Position numbers and translations under genes: made by a program. Below, one piece after another: positions 17,316-26,868 of a DNA stretch of 56,254 bases. Under the pieces are notes generated by a model. That model did not search any database. It had not been told where the DNA came from and saw nothing but the letters and a program-made list of their open reading frames with translations. Numbering within the stretch: position 1 is the stretch's first letter; each line of letters opens with the position of its first letter. The stretch comes from Bacteroidales bacterium (GTDB lineage Bacteria > Bacteroidota > Bacteroidia > Bacteroidales > UBA932). The stretch spans positions 1-56,254 of the forward strand of contig JAFRPH010000058.1 in assembly GCA_017429205.1 (NCBI GenBank). Direction: 5' to 3'.

Positions 17316-17921
17316 ATGGCCATCTATTATCACGGGAGTTCCATGCTGTTCGATACGTTCGATCTGTCTCACGCGCTGGAAGGCGACGGGAAGGCGAAGT
17401 TCGGCTATGGGGTGTATGTCGCCGGCACCTATGAATCGGCGGCGCACTATGCCTTCAACAAGAAGCGCCCCGAGAACCGGGACTATTATGTGTATACGGT
17501 CGACATTCCCGACCGAACGGCGGACAACTGCCTGCCGTTGCTGAAGCAGGTTCCGGTCCCGGCGTCCATCGTCGTGCGGACGGAGGAGAAACTGAGAGAG
17601 AAGATTCCCGCAGAAGCGACCGTGGAGGGCATTCCTTTCCGGAAGTACCTCGCTAACCGTCTGACGGGTGTCGACAAGTCCTTGAAGCAGATGACGGACA
17701 AGGCCAGTGTGGAAGGGGAGAAGGCTGCCGCGGCATTCCTCAGGTCCATCGGCGTGGACCTCATCGAGTGGCCGCATTCCTGGACAAGTCCGGAAGGCGA
17801 GAAGAACATGGCTGTCCTGGATGATGCCAGGGTCAGGATCGTCCGGATCGAGAAAGTGGAACTGGACCCGAAGGGGCATCATCTGGTTCCGGGGTCGGAA
17901 AGGCTGGTCAAGGCGTTCTGA
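17316..17921 (+). CDS. ADP-ribosyltransferase-like protein (polyvalent-protein ART type)
   Basis: 201 aa. The N-terminus IYYHGSSMLFDTFDLSHALE followed by GDGKAKFGYGVYVAGTYESAAHY closely follows the pattern of ART domains found in phage and plasmid polyvalent proteins: YHGS..xFDxFD, a gap, then G-x-G-x-x-x-FGYGxYxA. His6 and the Tyr of GYGVY would be the NAD+-binding pair of the H-Y-E class; the third residue is not certain, with Glu in the C-terminal RIVRIEKVE segment a candidate. Such enzymes transfer ADP-ribose from NAD+ to protein, nucleic acid or small molecules, often as toxins. Here it is a short stand-alone protein followed by an SIS protein and a convergent NADAR gene. The function is inferred from motifs only. 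Confidence 0.65.
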   Translation: MAIYYHGSSMLFDTFDLSHALEGDGKAKFGYGVYVAGTYESAAHYAFNKKRPENRDYYVYTVDIPDRTADNCLPLLKQVPVPASIVVRTEEKLREKIPAEATVEGIPFRKYLANRLTGVDKSLKQMTDKASVEGEKAAAAFLRSIGVDLIEWPHSWTSPEGEKNMAVLDDARVRIVRIEKVELDPKGHHLVPGSERLVKAF

Positions 17922-17992
17922 CCGCCTCGCATTTCCACGTTTTTTCAAGCCGGGTTGCAAGAATGGAGATCCTTTCCCGTATATGGGGAAGT

Positions 17993-19024
17993 ATGCACAA
18001 CATTCTCAACCTCGACGCCTTGCTGAAGCAAGCGATGGAGGCCGATGTCTCGGCGCTCAGACAGTTTTTCACGACGAATCCCGGGCAGCCGCTCGTCGCC
18101 ACGGGCTCGGGCGGAGCCGAGTCCGTGGCCGACTTCGCGGCCCTGCTGTACGGGGCCAACGGCGGCCTCGCCACGGCCGTATCTCCCTACACATTAAACG
18201 CTTACAGCGATGAAGCGCTGAAGACGGCGAAGCTCCTGCTCGTGAGCAAGGGCGGCCACAACAACGACATCGTCTTCGCGGCGAAACGGGGCCTGGCCGT
18301 GAATCCGGACGGGACGGCCAGCTTCACCCTGTACACGGGCGACCGGAACGGAGTCCGGAAACTGTTCGTCAAAGCCGGGTCGGCCCAGTCCTTCGACATC
18401 CCCAGTCTGTCGGTCCACGACGCGTTCATCTCGACCCAAACGCCGGTGATGTACTTCGCCCTCCTGTGTCGGGCGTTCGACCCCGGTGTCGACCTGTCCA
18501 AGTACCGGACGGCCCCGGCGGTGCCGTACCGACTGGAGCGGAACGACGGGACGGCGCTCTCCCCGGCGGACTTCAAAGAGGTCCGGACACTCGTCGTCCT
18601 GCACGGTTCCTGGGGCCGTCCCGTGGCGGCGAACCTGGAAGGAAAGCTCTTCGAAAGCGGCCTCTGCCCCTCCTGCGTGGTCGATTTCCGGAATTACTGC
18701 CACGGTCGGTTCATCTTCACGTCGGCCCATCTGGAAGACTCGGCCGTCGTGATGTTCGTGTCCCCTCGGGAGAAAGACATCGCCGCTCGGACGCGGAAGT
18801 TCCTCCCGGCCTCGACCAAGCTCGTCCTCATTGAGACCGAAGCCGATGCGCCCGAAGCCAGCCTGGACCTCCTCATCCGGTCCTCGGCCTTCTTCTTCGA
18901 CCTCTGCGGGGTCACGGGCACGAACTGGGTGTCGCCGAAGAACCCCGGAAAGATCGACAAGCGGCAGCCGATGTGGGTGCCGTTCATGGCGGAGCTGAAA
19001 AGAAACGGCCCCCTCCGTCTCTGA
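17993..19024 (+). CDS. Double SIS-domain protein
   Basis: 343 aa. Two sugar-isomerase (SIS) folds appear in tandem, as in the isomerase half of GlmS-type enzymes. The first is around residues 25-150 (VATGSGGAESVADFAALLYG, then LLLVSKGGHNNDIVFAAKR), the second around 195-320 (LVVLHGSWGRPVAANLEGKL, then SAVVMFVSPREKD). SIS domains bind phosphosugars, so a role with a ribose- or sugar-phosphate compound is possible. It follows the ART-like gene by about 70 nt on the same strand and has no obvious promoter of its own. An ATG at 17963 is an alternative start. No glutaminase domain is present. Confidence 0.75.
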   Translation: MHNILNLDALLKQAMEADVSALRQFFTTNPGQPLVATGSGGAESVADFAALLYGANGGLATAVSPYTLNAYSDEALKTAKLLLVSKGGHNNDIVFAAKRGLAVNPDGTASFTLYTGDRNGVRKLFVKAGSAQSFDIPSLSVHDAFISTQTPVMYFALLCRAFDPGVDLSKYRTAPAVPYRLERNDGTALSPADFKEVRTLVVLHGSWGRPVAANLEGKLFESGLCPSCVVDFRNYCHGRFIFTSAHLEDSAVVMFVSPREKDIAARTRKFLPASTKLVLIETEADAPEASLDLLIRSSAFFFDLCGVTGTNWVSPKNPGKIDKRQPMWVPFMAELKRNGPLRL

Positions 19025-19038
19025 CGGGGAAGCCGGGG

Positions 19039-19623
19039 TCAATCGGCGAGATCCCGGAATGAAAGGGCGTCCTCCGGGAGGGTGTAGTCGAGCTTCCCGT
19101 TGTCGCGGAGTTCCATCAGCAGGCGCCCCATCAGGTTCGGGCCGACGAACTCCTTGCCGTCCTCGGAGGGTTTCACGCCCCAGGTGTTGGGGGATTTCTT
19201 CTGGAAGGTGGTCTGGTCCTCGACGATGTAGAGCCCCCGGCTCCGCGCGAGTTCCTCCCGGAAGGCCTCGCTCTGGCGGTACTTCTCCATCAGGCAGAAC
19301 TTCATCGCGTCCACGATGATCTCCCCCCAGTCCGGCCGGACGGTTCCGACCTTCTCGAAATGCTTCGCCTTCATCTTGATGGTCTGTCCCTTGGCGGCGT
19401 AGACCGCTTTCCGCGAGGCGGCGTCCGTGAACTTCATCACTTGGAACAGCTTCTCGGTGCAGTCGAAACGCACCCCGTCCACCACGAGCGGCGTCCGCCC
19501 GAAGTTGGAGAACAAGCCCCAGGACTGGTCCACGGAGCAGAAGGGAGCGGTCCTTTCCTTGGGATAACGCTCGATGGAGTAGTACTCCGGATAATTCCTC
19601 TCAATGAATTCTCTGATGTGCAT
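19039..19623 (-). CDS. NADAR-family ADP-ribose glycosidase-like protein
   Basis: 194 aa. WGLFSNFGRTPLVVDGVRFD, then CTEKLFQVMKF, GQTIKMKAKHF and a C-terminal GPNLMGRLLMELR, are hallmarks of the NADAR/YbiA superfamily. Members cleave N-glycosidic bonds of ADP-ribose or riboflavin-pathway intermediates, and some reverse ADP-ribosylation of guanine in DNA or RNA, serving as antitoxins of DarT-like enzymes. It converges on the SIS gene with 14 nt between stops, and an ART-like protein is encoded 1.1 kb away. The start at 19623 is used because the -7 box (19641-19648) lies downstream of the alternative at 19692. Confidence 0.85.
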   Translation of the reverse strand: MHIREFIERNYPEYYSIERYPKERTAPFCSVDQSWGLFSNFGRTPLVVDGVRFDCTEKLFQVMKFTDAASRKAVYAAKGQTIKMKAKHFEKVGTVRPDWGEIIVDAMKFCLMEKYRQSEAFREELARSRGLYIVEDQTTFQKKSPNTWGVKPSEDGKEFVGPNLMGRLLMELRDNGKLDYTLPEDALSFRDLAD

Positions 19624-19640
19624 ATTTTTCCAATTGCACC

Positions 19641-19648
19641 CAAATATA
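19641..19648 (-). promoter_or_regulatory. -7 box of the NADAR gene
   Basis: On the minus strand TATATTTG, an exact TAnnTTTG match, 17 nt before the ATG at 19623. Confidence 0.6.
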
Positions 19649-19704
19649 CGAAAGAAACTGTAATATTGCACGCCCGAAGGGTATAAAGACAATAGGAAAT
19701 GATT

Positions 19705-19712
19705 TATCTTTG
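19705..19712 (+). promoter_or_regulatory. -7 box of the helicase-nuclease operon, leaderless spacing
   Basis: TATCTTTG matches the consensus exactly and ends 6 nt before the ATG at 19719. It is divergent from the NADAR promoter, about 57 nt away. Confidence 0.6.
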
Positions 19713-19718
19713 CAACCG

Positions 19719-22700
19719 ATGACCCTTCAGACCGACTACGCCAAATCTTTCAGCTATGCCCGGATGCAGAACGGCATTCCGGCCGTGCGCAGCGTCATCC
19801 TGCGCAACCCCGGTCCGGAAACCCTGACCGACCTCCGGCTCTCCATCCAATTCGATCCGGCCTTCTCGGACGGATATGCGTCTCACATCAGCGAACTGGC
19901 TCCCAAAGGGAAACTGATCCTGGACCAGATCAAGGTCCTTCCTTCCGCCACCTATCTGGCCAACCTCACCGAACGGATCGAGGGCCGGATGACGGTGTCC
20001 GTCACCGCGGCGGAGGGGGAGTGCGCCCACGAGGAGTACCCGGTGGCCCTGCTTCCGTACGACTTCTGGGAGGGGGTGAATGCCGCGCCCGAATTGACCG
20101 CGGCCTTTGTCCTGCCCAACCATCCGGCCATCCGGCCCGTCCTGCACGGCGCTTCCGAGCGGCTGCGGAAATGGACCGGGAATGCGGCGCTGGACGGGTA
20201 TCAGTCCGGCAACGCGAACCGGGCGAAAATGCAGATGGCGGCCCTCTATGCCGCCCTGGCCGAGGAGGGCATCGCCTATGCGAACCCGCCGGCCTCTTTC
20301 GCCGACCGGGGGCAGCGGGTGCGCCTTCCCGAGGATATCCTCTCGGGAAAACTGGCCACCTGCCTGGATGCGGCCCTCCTGTATGCGGGCTGTATGGAAG
20401 CCGTGGGCCTGCGCCCGCTGGTGGTCCTGCACGAAGGGCACGCCTACGCCGGCGCGTGGCTGGTCGAGAAGTCGTCGCCCTATCCGGTCCACGACGACCC
20501 GGCGGTCCTGCGCAAGAGCGGCGCGGACGGCATCAACGAGGTCCTGCTGGTGGAGACGACCGGATTCCTGAAGGGGAATGACCGGACGTTCGACGAGGCG
20601 GTCTCGAAGGCCGCCGCGACCATCGCCGACGTGGACAGTTTCCTGCTGTATGTCGATGTCAGTTCGGCCCGGAACGCCGGCGTCCGCCCGATTCCCCAGC
20701 GCATCCTGACTCCGGACGGCTATGTCATCGACGAGGAGACGGTGTATCGGCGGGATGTCCCGGAACGGGTTCCGGACACGGACGAAATCGACCTGGACCG
20801 GACCGCGACCGTGGACAAGCACACCATCTGGGAGCGGAAACTGCTGGACCTGAGCCTCCGGAACAACCTGATCAACATCCATACGAAAAAGGGCGTCCTC
20901 CAGCTGCTGGGAAGCGGCTCGGAAGAGATGGTCGCGATGCTGGAGAACGGGGCGGGCTTCCACATCTTCGGCATTCCGCCGGGCTGGGCGGGCATCCTCC
21001 GTCCGGACGGCGTTTTCCGGGAAATCGCTCCGGAAGACCCGTTGCACGCGTTCGCGTACAAGGAGATGATGGACAAGCGGTTCCATTCCTATCGGCCCGA
21101 GGAGGCGACGGTCGCCCAGCTGGACACCATCCGGAAAGAGGCTAGGCACTACCTGGAGGAGAACGGAGCCAATACGCTATACCTGACCGTCGGCGCCCTG
21201 AAGTGGCTGGACGAGGACGGAATCACGCCGCACTTCGCCCCGATCCTCCTGATTCCCGTGGAAATCACCAAGGCGACCTGGAGCATCAAGTGGACGGGCG
21301 AGGACATCGTCGCGAACCTGACGCTGCTGGAGATGCTCCGGCAGCAGCACGGGATCAGCATTCCGGGGCTGGACAAGTTGCCCGAGAAGGACGGGCACGT
21401 CGCCGTCCGGCGGGTGATGAACGTCCTGCGCCGCGCCGTGATGGACAAGCGGGGCTGGGACATCGAAGAGCTTGTGTTCCTGGGGAATCTCTCTTTCAAC
21501 AAGTTCATCATCTGGAACGACATCCATACGCACCGGGCGATGCTGGACGCCCATCCGGCCGTCTCCAGCCTGGTCGAGGGACGGCTCAAGGTGAAGGATG
21601 CCGTCCTGCCGGAAGGGTCCATCGACAGCCTGTGCCCTTCCGCCACCGTCCTGCAGCCCATCAGCGCGGACTCTTCGCAGCTGTACGCCATCCGCGACGC
21701 CGTCGCCGGCCGCAGCTTCGTGATGCACGGCCCGCCCGGCACGGGAAAGAGCCAGACCATCACCAACATCATCGCCAATGCGCTCTACAACGGCCAGCGG
21801 GTGCTCTTCGTGTCCGAAAAGAAGGCTGCGCTCGAGGTGGTGCAGAAGCGCCTGGAAGAAATCGGCTTGGACCCGTTCTGCCTGGAGCTCCATTCCAACA
21901 AGGCCCGGAAATCCACCGTCCTCGCGAAGCTGGACCATACCCTGAATCTCCGGCGGGAAGCGCAGCCGGCCTCCTTCGGTCCGGACGCCGCCCGGATGGA
22001 CGAAGCGAAAAACCGCCTGAATGTCCACGCCGAAGCGGTGAACCGGGTCTACCCGGTGGGCGCCTCCCTGTACGACTGCGTGTCGCGATATCTCCACCTG
22101 CCGGAAGAGATCGAGCCGCGGCGGATTCCGGCGTCCGTCCTTGAAACTTTGGATGCGGGCGGCTTCCGGGAGATGGAAGCGGCCCTGCGGGACTATGTGA
22201 CCGCGATCGCCCACACCGGCATCGGGGTCGATTGCCACCTGTTCGACCTGCCCCCCGTGGAGTACAGCCCCGGTCTGAAGGACCGGCTGGCGACCCGGTT
22301 CGACACCGTCCTCGGAAAGACCGGCCTCCGGTTCTGGTGGGAAGCCCGGAAACTGGAACGGGAACTGGATCGGCCCATCGGCGTGAAAATGTCCCGGGCG
22401 GCACTGGCGGCCGTCCGCGAGAAGCTCGAGCGGTGGCGCGCCCATCTCTCCGAGCTGAAGACCTATGCCATCTATTCCCGGCAGAAGGCCCGCCTCTGCA
22501 GCCTGGGACTGAACCTGGTCACGGAGGAGTTCGAATCGGGGCGGATGGACCCGGCCCGGCTGGAAGACTTCTTCTTCAAGTGCTTCTACCGGTCCTACGC
22601 CATCCATATCCTGAACCGGGAGAAGGGGCTCGGCATCTTCTGCGGGGAACTCTTCGAGTCCTTCGTCAAGAAGTTCCGCGAGGACGACGAGGCCTTCCGG

Positions 22701-24092
22701 GAGACGACCCGGCAGGAGCTGGTCGCCCGCGTGTCGTCCCGGCTCCCCGACCCGAACGACAGCCTGTCCAAAGGCTCGGAGATGACCATCCTGAAGAAGG
22801 CGATCCGGAACAATTCCCGGGGCGTCTCGCTCCGGAACTTGTTCGACCGGATCCCGCACCTGCTTCCGCGTCTGTGCCCTTGTATGCTGATGAGCCCGCT
22901 CTCCGTGTCGCAGTACCTGCAGCCGGAAGGGGACCTGTTCGACCTCGTCGTCTTCGACGAGTCCTCCCAGCTCCCGACCAGCGAAGCCGTGGCGTCCATC
23001 GCCCGCGGCAAGGCGATCATCGTCGTCGGCGACCCCAAGCAGCTGCCGCCCACGTCTTTCTTCGAGGCGGACACGTTCGACGAGGAGAATGCCGACCAGG
23101 AGGACATGGAAAGCATCCTGGACGAGTGCATCGCCCTGTCCCTGCCGTCGGTCCACCTGAAATGGCACTACCGGAGCCGCCACGAGAGCTTGATCGCTTT
23201 CAGCAACGCCCATTATTATGAGAACGCGCTCCTGACGTTCCCGTCCAACGACGACCTGGCCACGCGGGTGCATTTCCAGCCGGTCGAGGGTGTCTACGAC
23301 CGGGGCCGGACCCGGACGAACGAGGCCGAGGCCGATGCGGTCGTGGCCGACGTGAAACGCCGTCTCTCCGACCCCGAGGAGCGGGAGAAGAGTCTCGGAA
23401 TCGTGACCTTCAACGCCAGCCAGAAGAATCTCATCGACAAGAAGTTGGAGGAGATGTTCGCCAAGAACAAGGCGCTCTCGCGCGTGGCGGCAGAGCAGGC
23501 GGAACCGCTGTTCGTCAAGAGCCTGGAGAATGTCCAGGGCGACGAGCGGGATGTCATCCTCTTCTCGGTGGGCTATGGCCTGGACCGCCGCGGGCGGATG
23601 TCGTTGAATTTCGGCCCGCTCAACCAGGCCGGCGGCTGGCGTCGCCTGAATGTGGCCGTCTCCCGAGCCCGGCAGGAAATGACGGTGTTCTCTTCGCTCC
23701 AACCCGAGCAGATTGCGGAGAATGGCCTTGTCCCACGCGGTGTCATCGACCTGAAGGCCTTCTTGAAGTATGCTCGCGACGGGCGCGAGACGCTGGATGT
23801 AGCCCCATACGCCCGGGGGAAGGTGGACCTGCTGGCGGAGAAGATTGCGGAGGAGCTCCGGGCGCAGGGGGAGACCGTCCACACGGCGGTGGGCTCTTCC
23901 GATTTCCGGGTGGACATCGGCGTCGTGGACCCCGACCGCCCCGGCTGCTACCGGTATGGCATCCTGCTGGATGGCCCGGGCTATGCTTCGGCGGAGGCCG
24001 CCCGCGACCGGGAGATCATCCGTCCCGGCGTCCTGGAAGGCCTGGGATGGACCCTTGAAAGACAATGGATTTTGGATCGATATGAAGACTGA
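19719..24092 (+). CDS. DUF4011 superfamily-1 helicase with C-terminal nuclease domain
   Basis: 1457 aa. The segment at about 370-385, IWERKLLDLSLRNNLINIH, is the DUF4011 signature. A UPF1-like SF1 helicase follows: Walker A GPPGTGKSQT near 670, Walker B VVFDESSQLP near 1079, GDPKQLPP, HYRSRHESLI, VQGDERDVI and NVAVSRAR. The last 80 residues (VGSSDFRVDIGVVDP, then GILLDGPGYASAEAARDREI) match the Vsr/DUF559-like restriction-nuclease fold commonly fused to these helicases. This architecture, DUF4011-helicase-Vsr, has been described as an anti-phage protein (Hhe-type). The ATG at 19719 follows a -7 box by 6 nt. The 3' end overlaps the next gene by 11 nt. Confidence 0.88.
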   Translation: MTLQTDYAKSFSYARMQNGIPAVRSVILRNPGPETLTDLRLSIQFDPAFSDGYASHISELAPKGKLILDQIKVLPSATYLANLTERIEGRMTVSVTAAEGECAHEEYPVALLPYDFWEGVNAAPELTAAFVLPNHPAIRPVLHGASERLRKWTGNAALDGYQSGNANRAKMQMAALYAALAEEGIAYANPPASFADRGQRVRLPEDILSGKLATCLDAALLYAGCMEAVGLRPLVVLHEGHAYAGAWLVEKSSPYPVHDDPAVLRKSGADGINEVLLVETTGFLKGNDRTFDEAVSKAAATIADVDSFLLYVDVSSARNAGVRPIPQRILTPDGYVIDEETVYRRDVPERVPDTDEIDLDRTATVDKHTIWERKLLDLSLRNNLINIHTKKGVLQLLGSGSEEMVAMLENGAGFHIFGIPPGWAGILRPDGVFREIAPEDPLHAFAYKEMMDKRFHSYRPEEATVAQLDTIRKEARHYLEENGANTLYLTVGALKWLDEDGITPHFAPILLIPVEITKATWSIKWTGEDIVANLTLLEMLRQQHGISIPGLDKLPEKDGHVAVRRVMNVLRRAVMDKRGWDIEELVFLGNLSFNKFIIWNDIHTHRAMLDAHPAVSSLVEGRLKVKDAVLPEGSIDSLCPSATVLQPISADSSQLYAIRDAVAGRSFVMHGPPGTGKSQTITNIIANALYNGQRVLFVSEKKAALEVVQKRLEEIGLDPFCLELHSNKARKSTVLAKLDHTLNLRREAQPASFGPDAARMDEAKNRLNVHAEAVNRVYPVGASLYDCVSRYLHLPEEIEPRRIPASVLETLDAGGFREMEAALRDYVTAIAHTGIGVDCHLFDLPPVEYSPGLKDRLATRFDTVLGKTGLRFWWEARKLERELDRPIGVKMSRAALAAVREKLERWRAHLSELKTYAIYSRQKARLCSLGLNLVTEEFESGRMDPARLEDFFFKCFYRSYAIHILNREKGLGIFCGELFESFVKKFREDDEAFRETTRQELVARVSSRLPDPNDSLSKGSEMTILKKAIRNNSRGVSLRNLFDRIPHLLPRLCPCMLMSPLSVSQYLQPEGDLFDLVVFDESSQLPTSEAVASIARGKAIIVVGDPKQLPPTSFFEADTFDEENADQEDMESILDECIALSLPSVHLKWHYRSRHESLIAFSNAHYYENALLTFPSNDDLATRVHFQPVEGVYDRGRTRTNEAEADAVVADVKRRLSDPEEREKSLGIVTFNASQKNLIDKKLEEMFAKNKALSRVAAEQAEPLFVKSLENVQGDERDVILFSVGYGLDRRGRMSLNFGPLNQAGGWRRLNVAVSRARQEMTVFSSLQPEQIAENGLVPRGVIDLKAFLKYARDGRETLDVAPYARGKVDLLAEKIAEELRAQGETVHTAVGSSDFRVDIGVVDPDRPGCYRYGILLDGPGYASAEAARDREIIRPGVLEGLGWTLERQWILDRYED

Positions 24093-24834
24093 ATGGACCT
24101 GGAACGAGTTCTGTGAACTCTATTTCGACTCCGCGAAGAAGAGTGCGGAGATCTACCTGCAGAAGCAGGCCCGGAAACTCGGGGGCCTGGACCGGCGCGT
24201 GGACCTGGACTATGTGCGGGATTCCGCCGTCCTGACCGCGATGGAGAAGGCTTATGCCCATTACGACGCCTCCAAGGGCGCCAAGATCACGACGTATCTG
24301 GCGACCCTCGTCCACAACGAAATCGTGGACCTGGTCGAGAAGGAGTCGAAGGCGGCGGCCGCCCAGCGGGACATCGACGAGGTGAAAACCGCCATCAAGG
24401 CCCTTGCCGACGAGGACTCGTCCGACTCCGGCACGGCCGCCGCGCGGGCGAAGCTCATCCCGCGTCTCCGGGCGGCCATCGAAAAACTCTCGCCCAGCGA
24501 CCAGATCATCCTGAACTACTATCTCGAAGACAAGTCCAGCTACGTGGCCAAGTCCGTCCACGCCCTCCAGGTCTCCGAGAACTACATCAGCGTCCGCCGC
24601 CACCGCATCTTCAAGCTGCTGCCCACCCTGATGGAAATGACCAAGGCCGACTACCGGCGGTTCTGCTACGAGTACGAAGGCGGCGCCTTCGCCGGCGGCA
24701 GCCTGCTGAACAACGATTCCGTCCTGTTCGAGATGACACTCACTCGCCGCCGGATTACCCCCGTCAATCCCATCCAGCCTTCCCTGGATCTGGAGATCAT
24801 AGCTGCGAGGCTGGTGGTGGAGTGCGGGTTGTAG
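24082..24834 (+). CDS. Sigma-70-like factor in the helicase operon
   Basis: 250 aa. A region-2-like segment runs from about 35 to 80 (LDYVRDSAVLTAMEKAYAHYD then THNEIVDLVE-type helices, HYDASKGAKITTYLATLVHN), and a region-4-like helix-turn-helix from about 130 to 175 (LSPSDQIILNYYL, then ALQVSENYISVRRHRIFKLL). The length and spacing suit an ECF-like or phage-type sigma factor, with an extra C-terminal tail of about 60 residues of no known family. Its ATG lies 11 nt inside the helicase gene, so the two are coupled. A sigma factor embedded between defence-type nucleases is unusual. It is not close to the three sigma genes at 29-40 kb. Confidence 0.75.
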   Translation: MKTEWTWNEFCELYFDSAKKSAEIYLQKQARKLGGLDRRVDLDYVRDSAVLTAMEKAYAHYDASKGAKITTYLATLVHNEIVDLVEKESKAAAAQRDIDEVKTAIKALADEDSSDSGTAAARAKLIPRLRAAIEKLSPSDQIILNYYLEDKSSYVAKSVHALQVSENYISVRRHRIFKLLPTLMEMTKADYRRFCYEYEGGAFAGGSLLNNDSVLFEMTLTRRRITPVNPIQPSLDLEIIAARLVVECGL

Positions 24835-24854
24835 GATTATTAATCGGAAGTGTT

Positions 24855-24862
24855 TACTTTTG
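24855..24862 (+). promoter_or_regulatory. -7 box of the DUF2779 gene
   Basis: TACTTTTG, an exact TAnnTTTG match, 32 nt before the ATG at 24895. The gene may therefore be transcribed independently as well as from the helicase promoter. Confidence 0.5.
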
Positions 24863-24894
24863 TCTTGACAATGGCCACATAAAGCTAGAGAACC

Positions 24895-26832
24895 ATGTTC
24901 ATTTCAAAAACAAGATTCATCAATTGGACGCGTTGTCCGATGTATTTCCCGATGGATTTGAAATACAATCCGACCCAAAAAAACGATCTGGACGACGAGC
25001 GCGAGCGACGAGCGGAAAGGATGGAAGAGTTGATGGCAGAGATGTCGTCTGCCGACTCCGGGGAATCCGAAGATGACGAGGTCTTCGATGCCACGCCGAG
25101 TCCGGAACTTGAGGCGCTCCTGCCGTTCTACAACCAGGTGGAGGATGAGGCCCTGAAGATTGCCAAAAAGTATTTCCATGGCGATTTCGTGGCGGATTAC
25201 CAGGATGTGCACAAGCAGAAACTCTTCGAATACGAGAGCCATGGGCATACCTACCGCTGCTATGTCGATATCTACAATGAGAACGAGGAGGAGATCAACA
25301 TCATTGAGGTAAAGGCCACGACCAATAGCAAATACCTGCTCAAGGTTGATGCCGGGGGCACGAGATCGGGCCTGTTTTTCACGGATGTGGCTCAGGGAAA
25401 GCGAAAAGGCAACGTTTATCCTCTGTTTGTCAAGGAAGGAAATATCTGGCGCTTCAACGATGTGGACAGCAAGATTAACGATGACGCGGCGAAGAATTGC
25501 GAAGAGAAGAAGAAAAAACTGCTCGATCGTTACAGCAACGAAGGGAAATACCCGCATGACCTTGCTTTCCAGCGGTTTGTGATCGAGCGCGCCCTGCGCC
25601 GGAACAATGACAACCGCCGGGTGAACTTCTATCTGGCCGTGCTCAACAGCGAGTATGTGTTCGACGGTGCGGTCGATGCCGATGGCAAGTGCGATTACAA
25701 GGAGATTGATGGTCAGGAGCTGATCACGTTCTACGATTTGAACGAGACCACGGAAGCCTATAAGCCAATCATTCTCAGTGAGATAGCTACGCTGGAAAGC
25801 TACATCAACACACCGCACGACATCAGTGCCATGGTCCCGGTCGGAAAGTGGTGCGCTTGGGGGCAGAATACGGAATGCATTTTCTGGAAGCACTGTTTCC
25901 AGAAGCTTCGGGCCGTTCCGGACAAGAACAAAGCGAACAATTATCTGAGCTTCCGTGGTTTCTCGGCAGGTTCCATCACCGACAAGTACCAGTTGGTCAA
26001 TGAGGGCTGCTACAAGTTTGATGATGTGCCCGAGGGCTGGCTGGCCAGTGATAATCATAAGATTCAACGCGATTGCTACGATAATGGGGAGGAGCATGTC
26101 GACAAGGAGAAGATGCGGTACTGGTTCGACCAGATCGAGTATCCTATCTATCATCTGGACTTTGAAGCCTTCCCTTGCCCCCTGCCGCGCTTCCGAGGCG
26201 AAACACCTTACCGGCAGTCCGTCTTCGAGTTTTCGCTGCATATTGAACGGAGTCCGGGCGTCTGCGACAAGGTCGGTGACAATTTCATCTTCCTCAATGC
26301 CGAATGTTATGACGATGAGCGGATGGACTTGGCGGAAGCCCTCGTCAATCATTGCCAGTTCAACGACGACGGATCATTGCACGGGACCATGCTGGCCCAG
26401 AATACGTCCTATGAAAGAGGGCGTTTGGAGGAACTCGCGGAGCTATATCCTAAATATCGCGCCAAGCTGCTCGCCATCCGCGACAAGTCGGCGGACTTGA
26501 TTCATTTGTTGAAGACGAAGAAGGAGCTGTATAAAGATGCTTTCGGCGAAGCGCGGGCAAAGCAGATCAACTACTACCACCCGGACCTCAGCGGCAGCTA
26601 CTCCATCAAGAAGACGCTCCCCGTCCTGGTTCCTTCGCTCACTTACAGCACCTTGGACGTCGGCAACGGAGTCGAGGCATACATAACCTATCTCAACTAT
26701 GATTCCCCGGATCCGACTTTCGGCAAGCTCGTCAACAAGGCCCAGCGTAGGAATTCGCTTGAAATCTATTGCCAGCAGGACACTTGGGCGATGGTGGAGA
26801 TTTTGAGGGCGGCAAGGGTGAAGATGATATAA
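24895..26832 (+). CDS. DUF2779 protein with Cas4-like and DEDD exonuclease-like parts
   Basis: 645 aa. The N-terminus (MFISKTRFINWTRCPMYFPM) is the SK-x-R-x-x-x-x-x-C-P opening typical of DUF2779 and Cas4-like proteins. A PD-(D/E)xK-like core follows at about 120-150 (YRCYVDIYNENEEEINIIEVKA), then Cys residues at about 325-345 (CAWGQNTECIFWKHC) that could hold an iron-sulfur cluster. The C-terminal third carries a DEDD-type start (YHLDFEAFPCPLPRF, then ALVNHCQFN and LAQNTSYERGRLEELAELYP) and ends DTWAMVEIL. Likely a DNA or RNA nuclease. It lies 60 nt after the sigma-like gene and 36 nt before the DUF2130 gene. Codon use is somewhat AT-richer than the helicase. Confidence 0.8.
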   Translation: MFISKTRFINWTRCPMYFPMDLKYNPTQKNDLDDERERRAERMEELMAEMSSADSGESEDDEVFDATPSPELEALLPFYNQVEDEALKIAKKYFHGDFVADYQDVHKQKLFEYESHGHTYRCYVDIYNENEEEINIIEVKATTNSKYLLKVDAGGTRSGLFFTDVAQGKRKGNVYPLFVKEGNIWRFNDVDSKINDDAAKNCEEKKKKLLDRYSNEGKYPHDLAFQRFVIERALRRNNDNRRVNFYLAVLNSEYVFDGAVDADGKCDYKEIDGQELITFYDLNETTEAYKPIILSEIATLESYINTPHDISAMVPVGKWCAWGQNTECIFWKHCFQKLRAVPDKNKANNYLSFRGFSAGSITDKYQLVNEGCYKFDDVPEGWLASDNHKIQRDCYDNGEEHVDKEKMRYWFDQIEYPIYHLDFEAFPCPLPRFRGETPYRQSVFEFSLHIERSPGVCDKVGDNFIFLNAECYDDERMDLAEALVNHCQFNDDGSLHGTMLAQNTSYERGRLEELAELYPKYRAKLLAIRDKSADLIHLLKTKKELYKDAFGEARAKQINYYHPDLSGSYSIKKTLPVLVPSLTYSTLDVGNGVEAYITYLNYDSPDPTFGKLVNKAQRRNSLEIYCQQDTWAMVEILRAARVKMI

Positions 26833-26868
26833 AAGGTTTGACTACACGAGCAGATAGATTACGAGATT

